Of a stretch of DNA of 64,000 nt, positions 17,724 to 26,560 are shown piece after piece; position 1 is the first letter of the stretch, and the number at the start of each line of letters is the position of its first letter. Below the pieces are notes generated by a model, which saw only the letters and a program-made list of their open reading frames with translations, searched no databases and was not told the origin of the DNA. The position numbers were made by a program, and so were the translations under genes. This DNA is from Petralouisia muris (GTDB taxonomy: Bacteria; Bacillota; Clostridia; Lachnospirales; Lachnospiraceae), in NCBI RefSeq assembly GCF_004793545.1, contig NZ_SRYA01000013.1:46501-110500 (forward strand), given 5' to 3'.

Positions 17724-18407
17724 TTATTTCTCCATGCGGTAGCCCAGTCCCCGGATGGTTCTGATATAAGCTCCGTTGTCTTCGGAAAGTTTGGCCCTCA
17801 GGCGGCTGATGCATACCATAATATTGTTATCGGCAACGGCGTATTCCTCGCCCCATACATTTTCGTAGACCTGCTGCTTGGTATATACTTTGCCGGGATT
17901 TTCCATAAACAGCCGGAGAAGCTTATATTCTACGGAAGTCAGGTCAATGGGCTCGTCATTTTTGTATACCAGACAGGATTCCGTGTCCAGGCGCAGGTCC
18001 TTGACCTTTAACTGCTTTAATTCCTTACTTTTTGCCCCAAGAGAATAGAACCTGCGGATATTGGAATTAATTCTGGCCATCGCCTCCATTGGGTTGAAGG
18101 GTTTGGACAGATAATCGTCCGCTCCCAGATCCAATCCGAGAATTTTGTCGGAATCCTGGTTTTTGGCAGAGAGGATCATAACAGGAATATTGCTGCTTTC
18201 CCGTATTCTTTTTAAAACCTGATAGCCGTCCAGCTCCGGCATCATAATGTCCAAAAGAGCCATGTCAATTTCTTCTTTTTCCAACAGGGCAACGGCAGCA
18301 ATCCCGTTTTCGGCCTCCAGTACCTGATAACCGTCTTTTTCCAGATACAGCCGCAGTAAATCCCGGATTTCCTTTTCGTCATCTGCAATGAGAATTGTAT
18401 ATGCCAT
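17724..18407 (-). CDS. OmpR/PhoB-family response regulator
   Basis: This 227-aa DNA-binding regulator has a receiver domain with acidic residues Asp9/Asp10, phospho-acceptor Asp53 (ALLDIMMPELDG) and the conserved Lys in YLSKPF. A winged-helix domain follows (LTSVEYKLLRLFMENPGKVY, VCISRLRAKL, IRTIRGLGYRMEK). It is encoded with the downstream kinase and just after a DUF975 membrane protein gene, a possible target. Confidence 0.94.
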   Translation of the reverse strand: MAYTILIADDEKEIRDLLRLYLEKDGYQVLEAENGIAAVALLEKEEIDMALLDIMMPELDGYQVLKRIRESSNIPVMILSAKNQDSDKILGLDLGADDYLSKPFNPMEAMARINSNIRRFYSLGAKSKELKQLKVKDLRLDTESCLVYKNDEPIDLTSVEYKLLRLFMENPGKVYTKQQVYENVWGEEYAVADNNIMVCISRLRAKLSEDNGAYIRTIRGLGYRMEK

Positions 18408-18419
18408 TGTAATTTCCTC

Positions 18420-19289
18420 CTATAAGTCAGATGTTTTCCTGCCCCGCAGATACTGCTCCTTTAAGGTCAGGTAAAGGGCAGCGTCTGTCTGGCATATATA
18501 GGGATTCAGATAGAAAACGCCCAGAATCCCCAGGGTGATCCCATTCAAAAGATACCATCCCAGAAACGATAAGTCCAGCACAAAAGATTTCCACTTGTTT
18601 CCGTACATCATGGTTTTGCTTAAATCCAAAACCTCTTCCCGTTCCATATCCGGGCATTCTCCCAGAATATAGGGAACCAGGCGGTACTCATAGCTTTTCA
18701 CAATACCAGGAATCACAAAAAGCAGCGTCCACAAAAAAATATAGAGATCCCGGAAAAATGTTACTTTGACACAGTTTTTATAGCATCGGTCAAAAGCAAA
18801 GCACACTTCCTTAACCTGAGCCTCTTCCTTCAAGTTCCTGGTAAAAAAGCGAGAGACGCCTATCTCTAAGGGGTTAAATACCAGAATGTTTAATGGCAGC
18901 CCAATCAGAACAAGCGCCAGAGCAATTGCAATTACAATGCAAATCAATGCAAAAAAGAACGTAACTGGACCGTCTTCCAGTATCATATCCACTTCCTCAT
19001 CTACAGTGTCATAATCTTCATCCAGATAATCTTCATCTGCATCATCTTCATCCAGATAATCTTCATCTGCATCATCTTCATCCAAATAATCTTCGTCTAT
19101 ATAATCTTCGAATCCGCTTTCTTCTGAAGAATTTGAATTCGAAAAACCGCTGGCAAATCCTCCTGTAGAACCAAATAAGCCATAGCCTCCGCATAATACA
19201 GAAAATATCAGCGCTGCCAGCACGGACTTCCAGTAATTTCTGCTGATTCGGCTTTTTGCTGTTTCTTTTAATTCGTTTCTTGACCACAT
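18420..19289 (-). CDS. DUF975 family membrane protein with acidic repeat loop
   Basis: This 289-aa protein opens with RNELKETAKSRISRNYWKS, the DUF975 signature, followed by a membrane helix. A very acidic segment (residues 62-95) repeats DEDYLDEDDA. Four more hydrophobic segments follow, including FFFALICIVIAIALALVLIG. The C-terminal half carries the usual DUF975 motif KSYEYRLVPYILGE. The family is linked to membrane or envelope stress functions without a known activity. AGGAGGAAT precedes the ATG, and the gene lies 12 bp upstream of the response regulator. Confidence 0.82.
   Translation of the reverse strand: MWSRNELKETAKSRISRNYWKSVLAALIFSVLCGGYGLFGSTGGFASGFSNSNSSEESGFEDYIDEDYLDEDDADEDYLDEDDADEDYLDEDYDTVDEEVDMILEDGPVTFFFALICIVIAIALALVLIGLPLNILVFNPLEIGVSRFFTRNLKEEAQVKEVCFAFDRCYKNCVKVTFFRDLYIFLWTLLFVIPGIVKSYEYRLVPYILGECPDMEREEVLDLSKTMMYGNKWKSFVLDLSFLGWYLLNGITLGILGVFYLNPYICQTDAALYLTLKEQYLRGRKTSDL
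19021..19096. repeat. 30-bp tandem repeat coding the acidic DEDYLDEDDA loop
   Basis: Two exact 30-bp units (19021-19050, 19051-19080) are followed by a partial third. Because the unit is a multiple of three, copy-number change would lengthen or shorten the external acidic loop without a frameshift. Confidence 0.85.
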
Positions 19290-19392
19290 TATCTATATTC
19301 CTCCTTTATTCGTTTTCTTTGATGATTGTATCATACCTTCTGAGCCTTAAAGGAAAACTGTTTTTTTCTTACAATAACCTTACAAACCACCC

Positions 19393-19421
19393 TTGTTATT
19401 TTGCTTGCTGGATGATAAGAT
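19393..19421 (+). promoter_or_regulatory. Promoter of the ClC channel gene
   Basis: TTGTTA (19393-19398), a 17-bp spacer and TAAGAT (19416-19421) lie about 30 bp upstream of the start codon. Confidence 0.55.
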
Positions 19422-19453
19422 TAAGACAGACTATAAAGAACAGGAGTTTCATT

Positions 19454-20719
19454 ATGATTGGAAAAGAATTGGAACATTATGTGAGACATTTTGCCAAACG
19501 GTTTCTGATTTTCCTGAAATGGCTGGCATTTTCTATATTAAGCGGCATTCTGGTAGGAAGCGTGGGAGCGGTTTTTCATTACTGCATTCTCTATGGAACT
19601 AACGCTAGGGAAAAATATCCCTGGCTGATTTTCCTTTTGCCGGCTGCAGGGCTTCTGATTGTGGGAGTCTATCATCTGATGCGGAATGAAGAGGATACGG
19701 GCACCAATCTGGTGCTGTCTGCCATCCATTCCGGCAAACACATTCCCTTAAGGATGGCTCCCCTGATCTTTATTTCAACCGTGATGACCCATCTGTTCGG
19801 CGGCTCTGCCGGCCGGGAGGGGGCGGCTCTTCAGCTTGGGGGAAGCATCGGCAATTCTCTGGGCCGGTTTCTGAAATTTGATGAAAAGGATCAGCATATC
19901 ATGATTATGTGCGGAATGAGTGCGGCCTTTTCTGTGCTTTTCGGCACTCCTCTGGCTGCCGCGGTATTTTCCATGGAGGTAGTCAGCGTGGGAATCATGC
20001 ATTATGCAGCTCTGGTTCCCTGCGTGGTTTCCTCTTTAGTGGCACAGGGAATTGGGGAATATTGCCGGATTGCGCCGGAGCAGTTTCTGCTGGCTTCTGT
20101 GCCGGAGTTCACAATTTCTTCTGCAGTGATAACGGCCCTTCTTGCCATTCTCTGCGCCGTTGTCAGCGCATTATTCTGCATTGCGCTGCACATGGGGGAG
20201 GCGCTTTATAAGAAATATCTGCCCAATCCTTACCTCCGGATTGTTGCAGGCGGCCTCCTGATTATTCTGCTTACCCTTTTGGTAGGGAATCAAGATTACA
20301 ACGGCGCCGGTATGCCAATCATTGCCCGGTGCTTTGCGGAGCATGAAGTCGTGCCCTATGCCTTTTTGATGAAAATTCTATTTACAGCAATAACGCTTGG
20401 AGCCGGCTACAAAGGAGGAGAAATTGTCCCTTCCTTTTTTATCGGGGCTTCTTTTGGCTGTTTCTTTGGCAATCTGGCGGGATTTGCGCCGGATTTATGT
20501 ACTGCTGCAGGCATGGGAGCGGTTTTCTGCGGCGTCACCAACTGTCCCATCACTTCCCTGTTTATCTCCTTTGAACTCTTTGGGTTTGAGGGAATGCCCT
20601 ATTTCATGCTGTCTGTGGCTCTTGGGTATATGCTGTCAGGCTATTACGGACTGTACCACAGCCAGAAAATTGTGTATTCAAAATATAAAACAGAATTTAT
20701 TAACCGGAAAACCCGCTGA
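19454..20719 (+). CDS. ClC-family chloride channel/transporter
   Basis: This 421-aa polytopic protein of the ClC family exchanges or conducts anions. The selectivity and gating motif is GGSAGREGAALQLGGSIGN, which keeps the gating Glu of GREGP-type motifs with Ala for Pro. The second signature is GAGYKGGEIVPSFFIGASFG. About ten hydrophobic helices are seen and there are no CBS domains. The start at 19454 has CAGGAG 7 bp upstream; the open frame extends to 19256, but that part overlaps the divergent promoter. Confidence 0.9.
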   Translation: MIGKELEHYVRHFAKRFLIFLKWLAFSILSGILVGSVGAVFHYCILYGTNAREKYPWLIFLLPAAGLLIVGVYHLMRNEEDTGTNLVLSAIHSGKHIPLRMAPLIFISTVMTHLFGGSAGREGAALQLGGSIGNSLGRFLKFDEKDQHIMIMCGMSAAFSVLFGTPLAAAVFSMEVVSVGIMHYAALVPCVVSSLVAQGIGEYCRIAPEQFLLASVPEFTISSAVITALLAILCAVVSALFCIALHMGEALYKKYLPNPYLRIVAGGLLIILLTLLVGNQDYNGAGMPIIARCFAEHEVVPYAFLMKILFTAITLGAGYKGGEIVPSFFIGASFGCFFGNLAGFAPDLCTAAGMGAVFCGVTNCPITSLFISFELFGFEGMPYFMLSVALGYMLSGYYGLYHSQKIVYSKYKTEFINRKTR

Positions 20720-20785
20720 TGTACTGTGCTGTTGCTTTTGAATTACATGATTTTTCATAAGCCGACGCCTTCGGCTCACAAAGCG

Positions 20786-21793
20786 TCAGACATGTGGATC
20801 AAAAATTAAATCATAATTTATTTTCTTATAAAATATTTGTTCCAGTTCCCATTTTTTCAACATTTTGCCACCAAGCATCCACATGGTTTTGGCAATTACC
20901 GCCTCCAGCGTCATATCATAAGATTCCAAAAACTTACATTCTTTTTTAATTTTATTTCCCACCTCATAGACAGTCATGTCGCTGCCCTCATGGGCTACCT
21001 GAGTCGCCATAATGATAATTTTATCCGGATAGGTCTCATGGAGCCCATAAAAAATATCTGCAACAGAGGCGGGAATTCCGCCTACTCCAAAGCTTTCTAC
21101 GATAATTGCGTCATATTGCTCAAAAAGGAACCTGAGCCCTTTAGGAGAAATACCCGGAATCAGCTTCAGCAAAAAGATATTGTCATTCATTTCTTCATAA
21201 AAAGTAACTTCTTCTTCGAAAGGGACAGTCGGAATATAACGCATAATCCGTCCGTCCTGTATCATAGCCAGAAAGGGAAAATCAATGCTGTCAAAGGCAT
21301 TATAGCTTTTGGAGCGGATTTTCTTGGCCCTGGTGCCGGCAATTACTTTTCCCCCGAATACAATCTGGACTCCCTGAGAATTCTCGTCTGCGGCATAGCA
21401 AAAGCTGTCCAAAAGGTTGGTTTTTGCGTCTGTAATTTCCAGATCAATGGATTTCTGGGCGCCGGTAATGACAATAGGTTTCCTGGATTTCTGTATCATA
21501 TAAGACAGCGCCGCCGCTGTATAGGCCATGGTGTCGGTTCCATGGGCGAGAACAAATCCGTCATATTTATCATAATTGTCACGGATGGCCTTTACCATAT
21601 TTTTCCAATGGCAGGGTTCCATGTTGGTGCTGTCAATATTGCATAACTGTATGGCGTCCGGATTGCAGAATCCTGACACATCCGGAATATAAGATAAGAT
21701 TTCTTTTGCCTGAATCAGCGGGGCAAGTCCGTGCTCTGATTTCTGGGAAGCTATGGTTCCTCCTGTGGCAATCAGCAAAATGTTCTTTTTCAT
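20786..21793 (-). CDS. ansA: Type I L-asparaginase
   Basis: This 335-aa cytoplasmic asparaginase hydrolyses asparagine to aspartate and ammonia. The catalytic threonines are in LLIATGGTIASQK (Thr13) and LAHGTDTMAYTAAAL (Thr86-Asp87), with a partner Lys in VITGAQKSI. No signal peptide is present. The length fits the type I (AnsA) group. It is divergent from the antiporter gene and convergent with the ClC gene. Confidence 0.92.
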   Translation of the reverse strand: MKKNILLIATGGTIASQKSEHGLAPLIQAKEILSYIPDVSGFCNPDAIQLCNIDSTNMEPCHWKNMVKAIRDNYDKYDGFVLAHGTDTMAYTAAALSYMIQKSRKPIVITGAQKSIDLEITDAKTNLLDSFCYAADENSQGVQIVFGGKVIAGTRAKKIRSKSYNAFDSIDFPFLAMIQDGRIMRYIPTVPFEEEVTFYEEMNDNIFLLKLIPGISPKGLRFLFEQYDAIIVESFGVGGIPASVADIFYGLHETYPDKIIIMATQVAHEGSDMTVYEVGNKIKKECKFLESYDMTLEAVIAKTMWMLGGKMLKKWELEQIFYKKINYDLIFDPHV

Positions 21794-21837
21794 TTCATGG
21801 AATTCCTTTCTGTTAACTAAATTTGGTGACAGATTCT

Positions 21838-21866
21838 ATCATATTAAATTATCTTCAAAAAAACAA
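21838..21866 (-). promoter_or_regulatory. Promoter of ansA
   Basis: On the minus strand TTGTTT (21861-21866), a 17-bp spacer and TATGAT (21838-21843). Confidence 0.55.
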
Positions 21867-21942
21867 TCTTTTTGCATAAAGTTATCGTATATTTTTTACC
21901 AAAACACAGTGTGAAAATGTTTTTTATTGGCAATTTTTCGAC

Positions 21943-21971
21943 TTGTTTTTTTCCAGTTGCAGAGTTATAAT
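21943..21971 (+). promoter_or_regulatory. Promoter of the CPA2 antiporter gene
   Basis: TTGTTT (21943-21948), a 17-bp spacer and TATAAT (21966-21971); GGATGGAGG then precedes the ATG at 22008. Confidence 0.65.
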
Positions 21972-22007
21972 TTCTAAGATTTAACTTAGCGGGATGGAGG
22001 AAATATT

Positions 22008-23195
22008 ATGAATTATGATTACCTGTTATATTTAGCGGTTATTCTTATGAGTACGAAATTGTTGGGATTGATGACACGGAAAGCTCATATGCCTCAGGTA
22101 GTAGGCGCATTGATTGCCGGATTGATTCTGGGCCCTGCCTGCTTGAATCTGGTTCACGGAAGCGTTTTTCTGAATCAGATATCGGAAGTCGGAGTAATTA
22201 TGCTGATGTTTATGGCTGGACTGGAAACAGATACAGAGGAATTGAAGCGTTCCGGACTTGCATCTTTTATCATCGCCCTTTTTGGAGTGGTGGTTCCTCT
22301 GGCAGGCGGTTTCGGCATCGCAATGGCATGCCATGTGGCCTCTTCGGACTTGTCTGCCAATGAATTGATGCAGAACATTTTTATCGGAATTATATTAACG
22401 GCTACTTCTGTAAGTATCACAGTAGAAACTTTGAAGGAAATGGGAAAGGTTTCCACCAAAGCAGGAACTGCGATTCTCGGAGCCGCAATTATAGATGATA
22501 TTCTGGGAATTATTGCTCTTACTGTTATCACCAGTATGGCGGACCCAAGCACAAATATCGTGCTGGTGCTGCTGAAAATTGCCGGTTTCTTCGTTTTTGC
22601 CATTTTGTTCGGCATTGGCTTCGGTTTCATCATGCAGAAATGGGTTGCCATGGATCCAAAGCCCAACCGTCGGCATGTCATTATGACTTTTGCCTTCTGT
22701 CTGGTGATGTCCTTTTGCGCAGAGCATTTCTTTGGAGTAGCGGATATTACCGGCGCTTATGTGGCCGGCCTTGTATTAAGCCACAGTACCAAACGGGAAA
22801 TTATTTACAAAGAATTTGATACGGTATCTTATCTTCTGGTGGCCCCGGTGTTTTTCGCCAGTATCGGCTTGAAGGTAGAATTAAGTTCCATGTCAGGAAG
22901 TCTGATAACTTTTACGGTCTTACTTCTGGCAGTTGCCATACTTACCAAAATCCTGGGCTGCGGTTTGGGTGCAAAAGCAATGGGATATACCTCCAGAGAA
23001 TCCTTACAGATTGGTATCGGAATGATTTCCCGAGGTGAGGTTGCGCTGATTGTGGCAAATAAAGGAGAAGCCCTGGGGCTTCTCAGTGATTCTTTGTATG
23101 CGCCAATTGTTGTCACTGTGGTAATCACTACAGTCATCACCCCCATTCTTCTGAAAACGGCATTTAAAGATAAAAAGAAAACTACCGCCGCTTAA
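22008..23195 (+). CDS. Cation:proton antiporter (CPA2, NapA/KefB type)
   Basis: This 395-aa membrane protein has about 12-13 helices and belongs to the Na+(K+)/H+ exchanger family. Family marks are HMPQVVGALIAGLILGP, the transport-site aspartate pair AAIIDDILGIIAL and ADITGAYVAGLVLS. The DD pair points to the electrogenic NapA-like group. No C-terminal TrkA-N domain is present, so it is a bare transporter. It is monocistronic and ends just before a large palindrome. Confidence 0.9.
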   Translation: MNYDYLLYLAVILMSTKLLGLMTRKAHMPQVVGALIAGLILGPACLNLVHGSVFLNQISEVGVIMLMFMAGLETDTEELKRSGLASFIIALFGVVVPLAGGFGIAMACHVASSDLSANELMQNIFIGIILTATSVSITVETLKEMGKVSTKAGTAILGAAIIDDILGIIALTVITSMADPSTNIVLVLLKIAGFFVFAILFGIGFGFIMQKWVAMDPKPNRRHVIMTFAFCLVMSFCAEHFFGVADITGAYVAGLVLSHSTKREIIYKEFDTVSYLLVAPVFFASIGLKVELSSMSGSLITFTVLLLAVAILTKILGCGLGAKAMGYTSRESLQIGIGMISRGEVALIVANKGEALGLLSDSLYAPIVVTVVITTVITPILLKTAFKDKKKTTAA

Positions 23196-23227
23196 CAGGA
23201 AAAATGTCAATCTATGAGGCATAAACC

Positions 23228-23326
23228 GGAGCTGTCAGACAATGCAATTTTTCCACAATCTATGGTTGTGACATCAAAAGAATCACAAGATATATTGTGG
23301 AAAATCTGTCATTTTCTGACAGCTCC
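23228..23326. repeat. 99-bp nested palindrome (large hairpin element)
   Basis: Three collinear pairs of inverted arms are seen: GGAGCTGTCAGA with TCTGACAGCTCC (23228-23239/23315-23326), TTTTCCACAAT with ATTGTGGAAAA (23249-23259/23294-23304) and TTGTGA with TCACAA (23266-23271/23283-23288). It sits between the convergent antiporter and sigma-factor genes. It lacks U tracts, so a simple terminator is unlikely; a MITE-like or REP-like element, or a structured RNA, fits better. Confidence 0.7.
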
Positions 23327-23385
23327 TGTGTGTTTATACTGGAAATGCTATGCTGGAAAAAGAATGATTCCACTCCAATCTTATG

Positions 23386-24006
23386 TTAACAATTCATAAA
23401 AGCGGCTTTTTGAAAACAGATCCCAAAATATTTTTTCAGGGAAAATCTGTGTTTTTTCTCCTTCTGGAAAAACTTCATCTGCTGATGGAGCCACTCTTTT
23501 TCTTCCGGGGTCATATGCTCTTTTTCATATTCAAAAATATCCGTGTCAATACGGTTCAGCAAATCGTACATATTGCGGTAAATATTGCCGCCGGATTTTT
23601 GGTCTGCAGCTTCAAAAGGCGCGCCTGTGTAAAAGCGAGAAAAAATTTCCTGTTCCTGAGGATTCAGGCAGCTTATCATCATCTCCTTCTCTTCTGCAAT
23701 TTCCTTTTCAATGAGCCAGGGGATGGTAGCTTCTTCTTGATGGGTTCTCAGTAATTCCAGGCAGCGGTATCTGGCTACGGTGCCAATCCAGCTGCCAAAT
23801 TCATTTCCATATTGGAAACTGTCTATATGGTTCCAAATACATGTAATGGTATCCAAAAGACATTCTTGCTGTAAATGGGGCAAAGTAAATAAATGTTTTC
23901 TGATGATGGAAATCAGACGCTCTTCCTGTTCCATAAGAAAAAATTCCAGCGCCTTTCCATTGTGAAGCCTTAATTGTGATACATAATTCTCTTTGCAGAT
24001 CTTCAT
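23386..24006 (-). CDS. ECF-like RNA polymerase sigma factor
   Basis: This protein of about 206 aa has a recognisable sigma region 2 (QQECLLDTITCIWNHIDSF, FGSWIGTVARYRCLELLR). A region-4-like segment (LNPQEQEIFSRFYTGAPFEAA) follows, with a degenerate helix-turn-helix and an unusual 50-residue basic tail. The promoters it reads cannot be told, and no anti-sigma gene is adjacent. The ATG at 24006 has AGGTG upstream; a GTG at 24015 is possible. Confidence 0.65.
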   Translation of the reverse strand: MKICKENYVSQLRLHNGKALEFFLMEQEERLISIIRKHLFTLPHLQQECLLDTITCIWNHIDSFQYGNEFGSWIGTVARYRCLELLRTHQEEATIPWLIEKEIAEEKEMMISCLNPQEQEIFSRFYTGAPFEAADQKSGGNIYRNMYDLLNRIDTDIFEYEKEHMTPEEKEWLHQQMKFFQKEKKHRFSLKKYFGICFQKAAFMNC

Positions 24007-24015
24007 TTCAAACAC

Positions 24016-24454
24016 CTGCCTTTCCTGTTTTCCCTGAATATTCCGTCATTGTGATAATTTAAGTTTATCATAATTGTTTTTAGTATTTCTTTCTTTAATT
24101 CTTAATTTTTTCTTATCTTGTTTATCTCTTTCGATGGTTTCACGTAAAATTGCCGACATTGACAAACAAACAGCTCCCTGAACTCACTGCAGCAATAGAT
24201 TCTAAATTTTTCCATACTTTGCATTTAATCCTCGGATATATCATACCATTAAGTATATTGACTTTTAATAATTCCTGTTTGACATCCAGCGTTGGCAGCA
24301 ACTAACCTAGCGCGTGCTTTGCTACTATAAAAGAAAAGAAGAATCCCCAAACAGTGCTGCAGTACAGTTCGAGGATTCATTCCTTGTGTCAAGGGTCTAA
24401 GCAGAGACGTATAGACCGAACTTCTTGATGCGAAGGGGACGCTGGTGATTCCTT
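24016..24454. other. Intergenic region, 440 bp, mostly without recognisable genes
   Basis: The left half is AT-rich sequence in which I see nothing. The right half holds the terminator described separately and a more GC-rich stretch (24385-24450) with no ORF. That stretch could be decayed mobile DNA, but I cannot support an identity. Confidence 0.5.
24329..24378 (-). terminator. Terminator of the phosphoesterase operon
   Basis: A 12-bp stem (24341-24352 with 24367-24378, containing GAATCC/GGATTC and G-U pairs) is followed on the minus strand by TTCTTTTCTTTT. Confidence 0.75.
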
Positions 24455-25348
24455 TTATTTTCCATATTCTACAAGGGGCTCAGGTCCATCCAGCAGCTCT
24501 CTGCCAATATAAATTACATTATCTTCCCGTACTTTTGCGCTCCACTTCACCAGGGAAATGGTTCCCCGTTCCAGTTCCAGAGCTGTAATGCATCTTGGAT
24601 GGACGCAGCTTCCGTCATTGAAATAGTATCCGTCTCCAGGTTTGGGAAATGCCGGCCTGTGGGTATGGCCGGCTACCAGGAGTGTTTTATGTTTATTTGC
24701 CCATTCTGCCAGCCTTTTTTCAACTTTTTCTTTTTTGCGGTAATTCTTGGCTGCACTGGTGGGATCATTGCATCCGGCCAGTTCCAGAGGCCGCCAGAGA
24801 TAGCGCACCAGAAAACGGGTGATTTTCCATAACGTGTCATTCCAAAGATCGCCCTGATGTCCATGCACCAGAAATAATTCTGTTTTGCTGCAGGTTTCGA
24901 TCAGCCGGATGGCTTCGTATACTTTCATATCCGGAAAAAGAATCTTTTCACATTTCTCTGATTCACAGTAATAAGAATGGCATTTTGTCTGAAAGTATTT
25001 TTCCTGTTCTTTTTTCCGGTCGTGGTTCCCATATATCATGTAAAACCGCTGATTTTTATAAAGTTCCCCCATGATCCAGAACTGATTGCTGTGTATCCGC
25101 ACAATTTCCTGAAGATTCCGGTTCTCCCACAGTTCGTCGCCGTCCCCAAGTTCGATATAGGTAAAATTTCTTCTGTTATAGTATTGTAATGCAGCGAAAA
25201 ACAAATTCTGGTTTGGCTGAAAATTATCCCCCCAGTTTCCGACTCCCCGATGGCAGTCACTCATCAGCACAATTCGGCTGCCCATATGGATGGGAATGCA
25301 GAGGGCGTTCTCATATGCCTGATTCAGCTTTTTTTCTGTGCGGTTCAT
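24455..25348 (-). CDS. Calcineurin-like metallophosphoesterase
   Basis: This 297-aa enzyme carries all five metallophosphoesterase blocks: SDCHRG, GDGDELWE, YGNHDRK, VHGHQGD and AGHTHRP. The two-metal site is complete, but the substrate is unknown. The size and WENR/GNHD context recall UDP-diacylglucosamine hydrolase-like or phosphodiesterase subfamilies without being decisive. It overlaps the upstream DUF4474 gene by 4 bp, so the two are probably co-translated. Confidence 0.88.
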   Translation of the reverse strand: MNRTEKKLNQAYENALCIPIHMGSRIVLMSDCHRGVGNWGDNFQPNQNLFFAALQYYNRRNFTYIELGDGDELWENRNLQEIVRIHSNQFWIMGELYKNQRFYMIYGNHDRKKEQEKYFQTKCHSYYCESEKCEKILFPDMKVYEAIRLIETCSKTELFLVHGHQGDLWNDTLWKITRFLVRYLWRPLELAGCNDPTSAAKNYRKKEKVEKRLAEWANKHKTLLVAGHTHRPAFPKPGDGYYFNDGSCVHPRCITALELERGTISLVKWSAKVREDNVIYIGRELLDGPEPLVEYGK

Positions 25349-26256
25349 TTCCTTTTTTTCTCCCAGGCAATTCGTCCGGTTTTGGTGATAACGGCAAAAA
25401 TTCTGGGGTATGCCAGCATCAGATAATATAATTTATCAATGGTTCGGGGATATTCTTTTGTGATTCGGCAATACAGTTTGCAATTGAAGCGGTTCTGCCA
25501 CTGAACAAATTTATGGAAAAATTTTCCATAAATAGAAGTCTGGGGACTTTTGGGCTGATAGATACAAAGAGACGCCTGATTGCGGAAGATCCGAAGGTCT
25601 TCCGGCCGGTATCCGGTTCGGTAACAGCCTTTTACAAATTTCTCCATCATGTTGCGGTCTTCAAAAGTAATGGTAACTTCCAGGAGCAGTTCCCCCGGAT
25701 AGGAAAATTTACCCAGCATAAATCCTGTCAGCCACCAATGATTTTCAATCCTTTGAAATAGCAGTTTGCCGTTTTTATATAGTTTCATGTGGATTGGGAG
25801 CTGATCTTCTTCTGATACGCAGTCGTAAAATACATCTTCCGGATTCTTCTGGCTGCCTCTCTCCTTCTCCACATAAATCCCTACTTCAGCGCCGGTGGTT
25901 ATGCCATACTGCCCTTTCCAGAATTCAATCATCCACCGTCTGCCTCCATATTCGAAATAGACAGGTTCGCAGTCAATAATCATATTCATAACGGGAGCCA
26001 TCTCATCATATATTTTTCCGTAACCGAAATTCTTCTGCCAGGCGTCTTCTAAAGAGTAAAATATGTCTTTTGACAGGCTGTAAGCAAATCCAAAGGGTAA
26101 TAAGGCCTGATTGATTTTCCTGTATTTTTCCTGCTCACTCTGCTCTTTCACCAGACATCTGGCTTTTCTGCGCTGCTGATATCTGCAGCAGAACAGGATC
26201 ACGGCCAGCACGGCGAGGATTGCAAGACTTCCCCAAAATAAGTCAATAAAATTCAA
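25345..26256 (-). CDS. DUF4474 family membrane-anchored protein
   Basis: This protein of about 303 aa has one N-terminal membrane helix (FWGSLAILAVLAVILFCC) and the DUF4474 core (FGYGKIYDEMAP, NMIIDCEPVYFEYGGRRW, IEFWKGQYGITTGAEVG), whose function is unknown. I choose a TTG start at 26256 because AAAGGAG is 10 bp upstream. The open frame reaches an ATG at 26340, but that stretch has no ribosome binding site and an unlikely sequence. It is translationally coupled to the phosphoesterase. Confidence 0.75.
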   Translation of the reverse strand: MNFIDLFWGSLAILAVLAVILFCCRYQQRRKARCLVKEQSEQEKYRKINQALLPFGFAYSLSKDIFYSLEDAWQKNFGYGKIYDEMAPVMNMIIDCEPVYFEYGGRRWMIEFWKGQYGITTGAEVGIYVEKERGSQKNPEDVFYDCVSEEDQLPIHMKLYKNGKLLFQRIENHWWLTGFMLGKFSYPGELLLEVTITFEDRNMMEKFVKGCYRTGYRPEDLRIFRNQASLCIYQPKSPQTSIYGKFFHKFVQWQNRFNCKLYCRITKEYPRTIDKLYYLMLAYPRIFAVITKTGRIAWEKKRK

Positions 26257-26280
26257 AATATTCCAACTCCTTTCTTTTTT

Positions 26281-26560
26281 ACTAATATATTCAGAAAGGG
26301 GTGGAGGGTGCGCAGGGATATTAGCCCCAGAGGAAATCAAGGTTAGATTAAAGAAAATGATAATTTAAATTTTCATCCAGTTTTCCAGAAAAAAGGAATT
26401 ACACAATATAAATAGGAATTTGAAAACCATAAAATTATGGGCGATTATTACTCTTCATAAGTTATCAATAATATCTTCTGAAAGCCTTGAAAACAAAGGA
26501 TTTATCGTAATGTGTTCGCTGTATTCCTTTATGTGATTTCACATTTCCAATAACAAATGG
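26281..26560. other. Intergenic region, no gene seen
   Basis: AT-rich DNA between the DUF4474 gene and the IS256 remnant; I see no ORF, terminator or repeat of note. The compositional change into the accessory island begins here. Confidence 0.5.

Noticed and set aside
19021..19096. Regular 30-bp repeats that could suggest a CRISPR array
   Set aside because: The units are contiguous without spacers, in frame within the DUF975 gene and encode an acidic peptide repeat.
20720..20785. Hairpin AGCCGA/TCGGCT between the convergent ClC and asparaginase genes as a terminator
   Set aside because: The stem is short and no U tract follows on either strand, so I could not support the call.
22175..22681. 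168-codon minus-strand ORF opposite the antiporter gene
   Set aside because: It is a shadow of a strongly conserved membrane-protein frame, with no start signals of its own.
24341..24378. tRNA T-loop-like sequence GTTCGAGGATTC
   Set aside because: No acceptor, D or anticodon arms are present; the sequence forms the stem of a minus-strand terminator with a U-rich tail.
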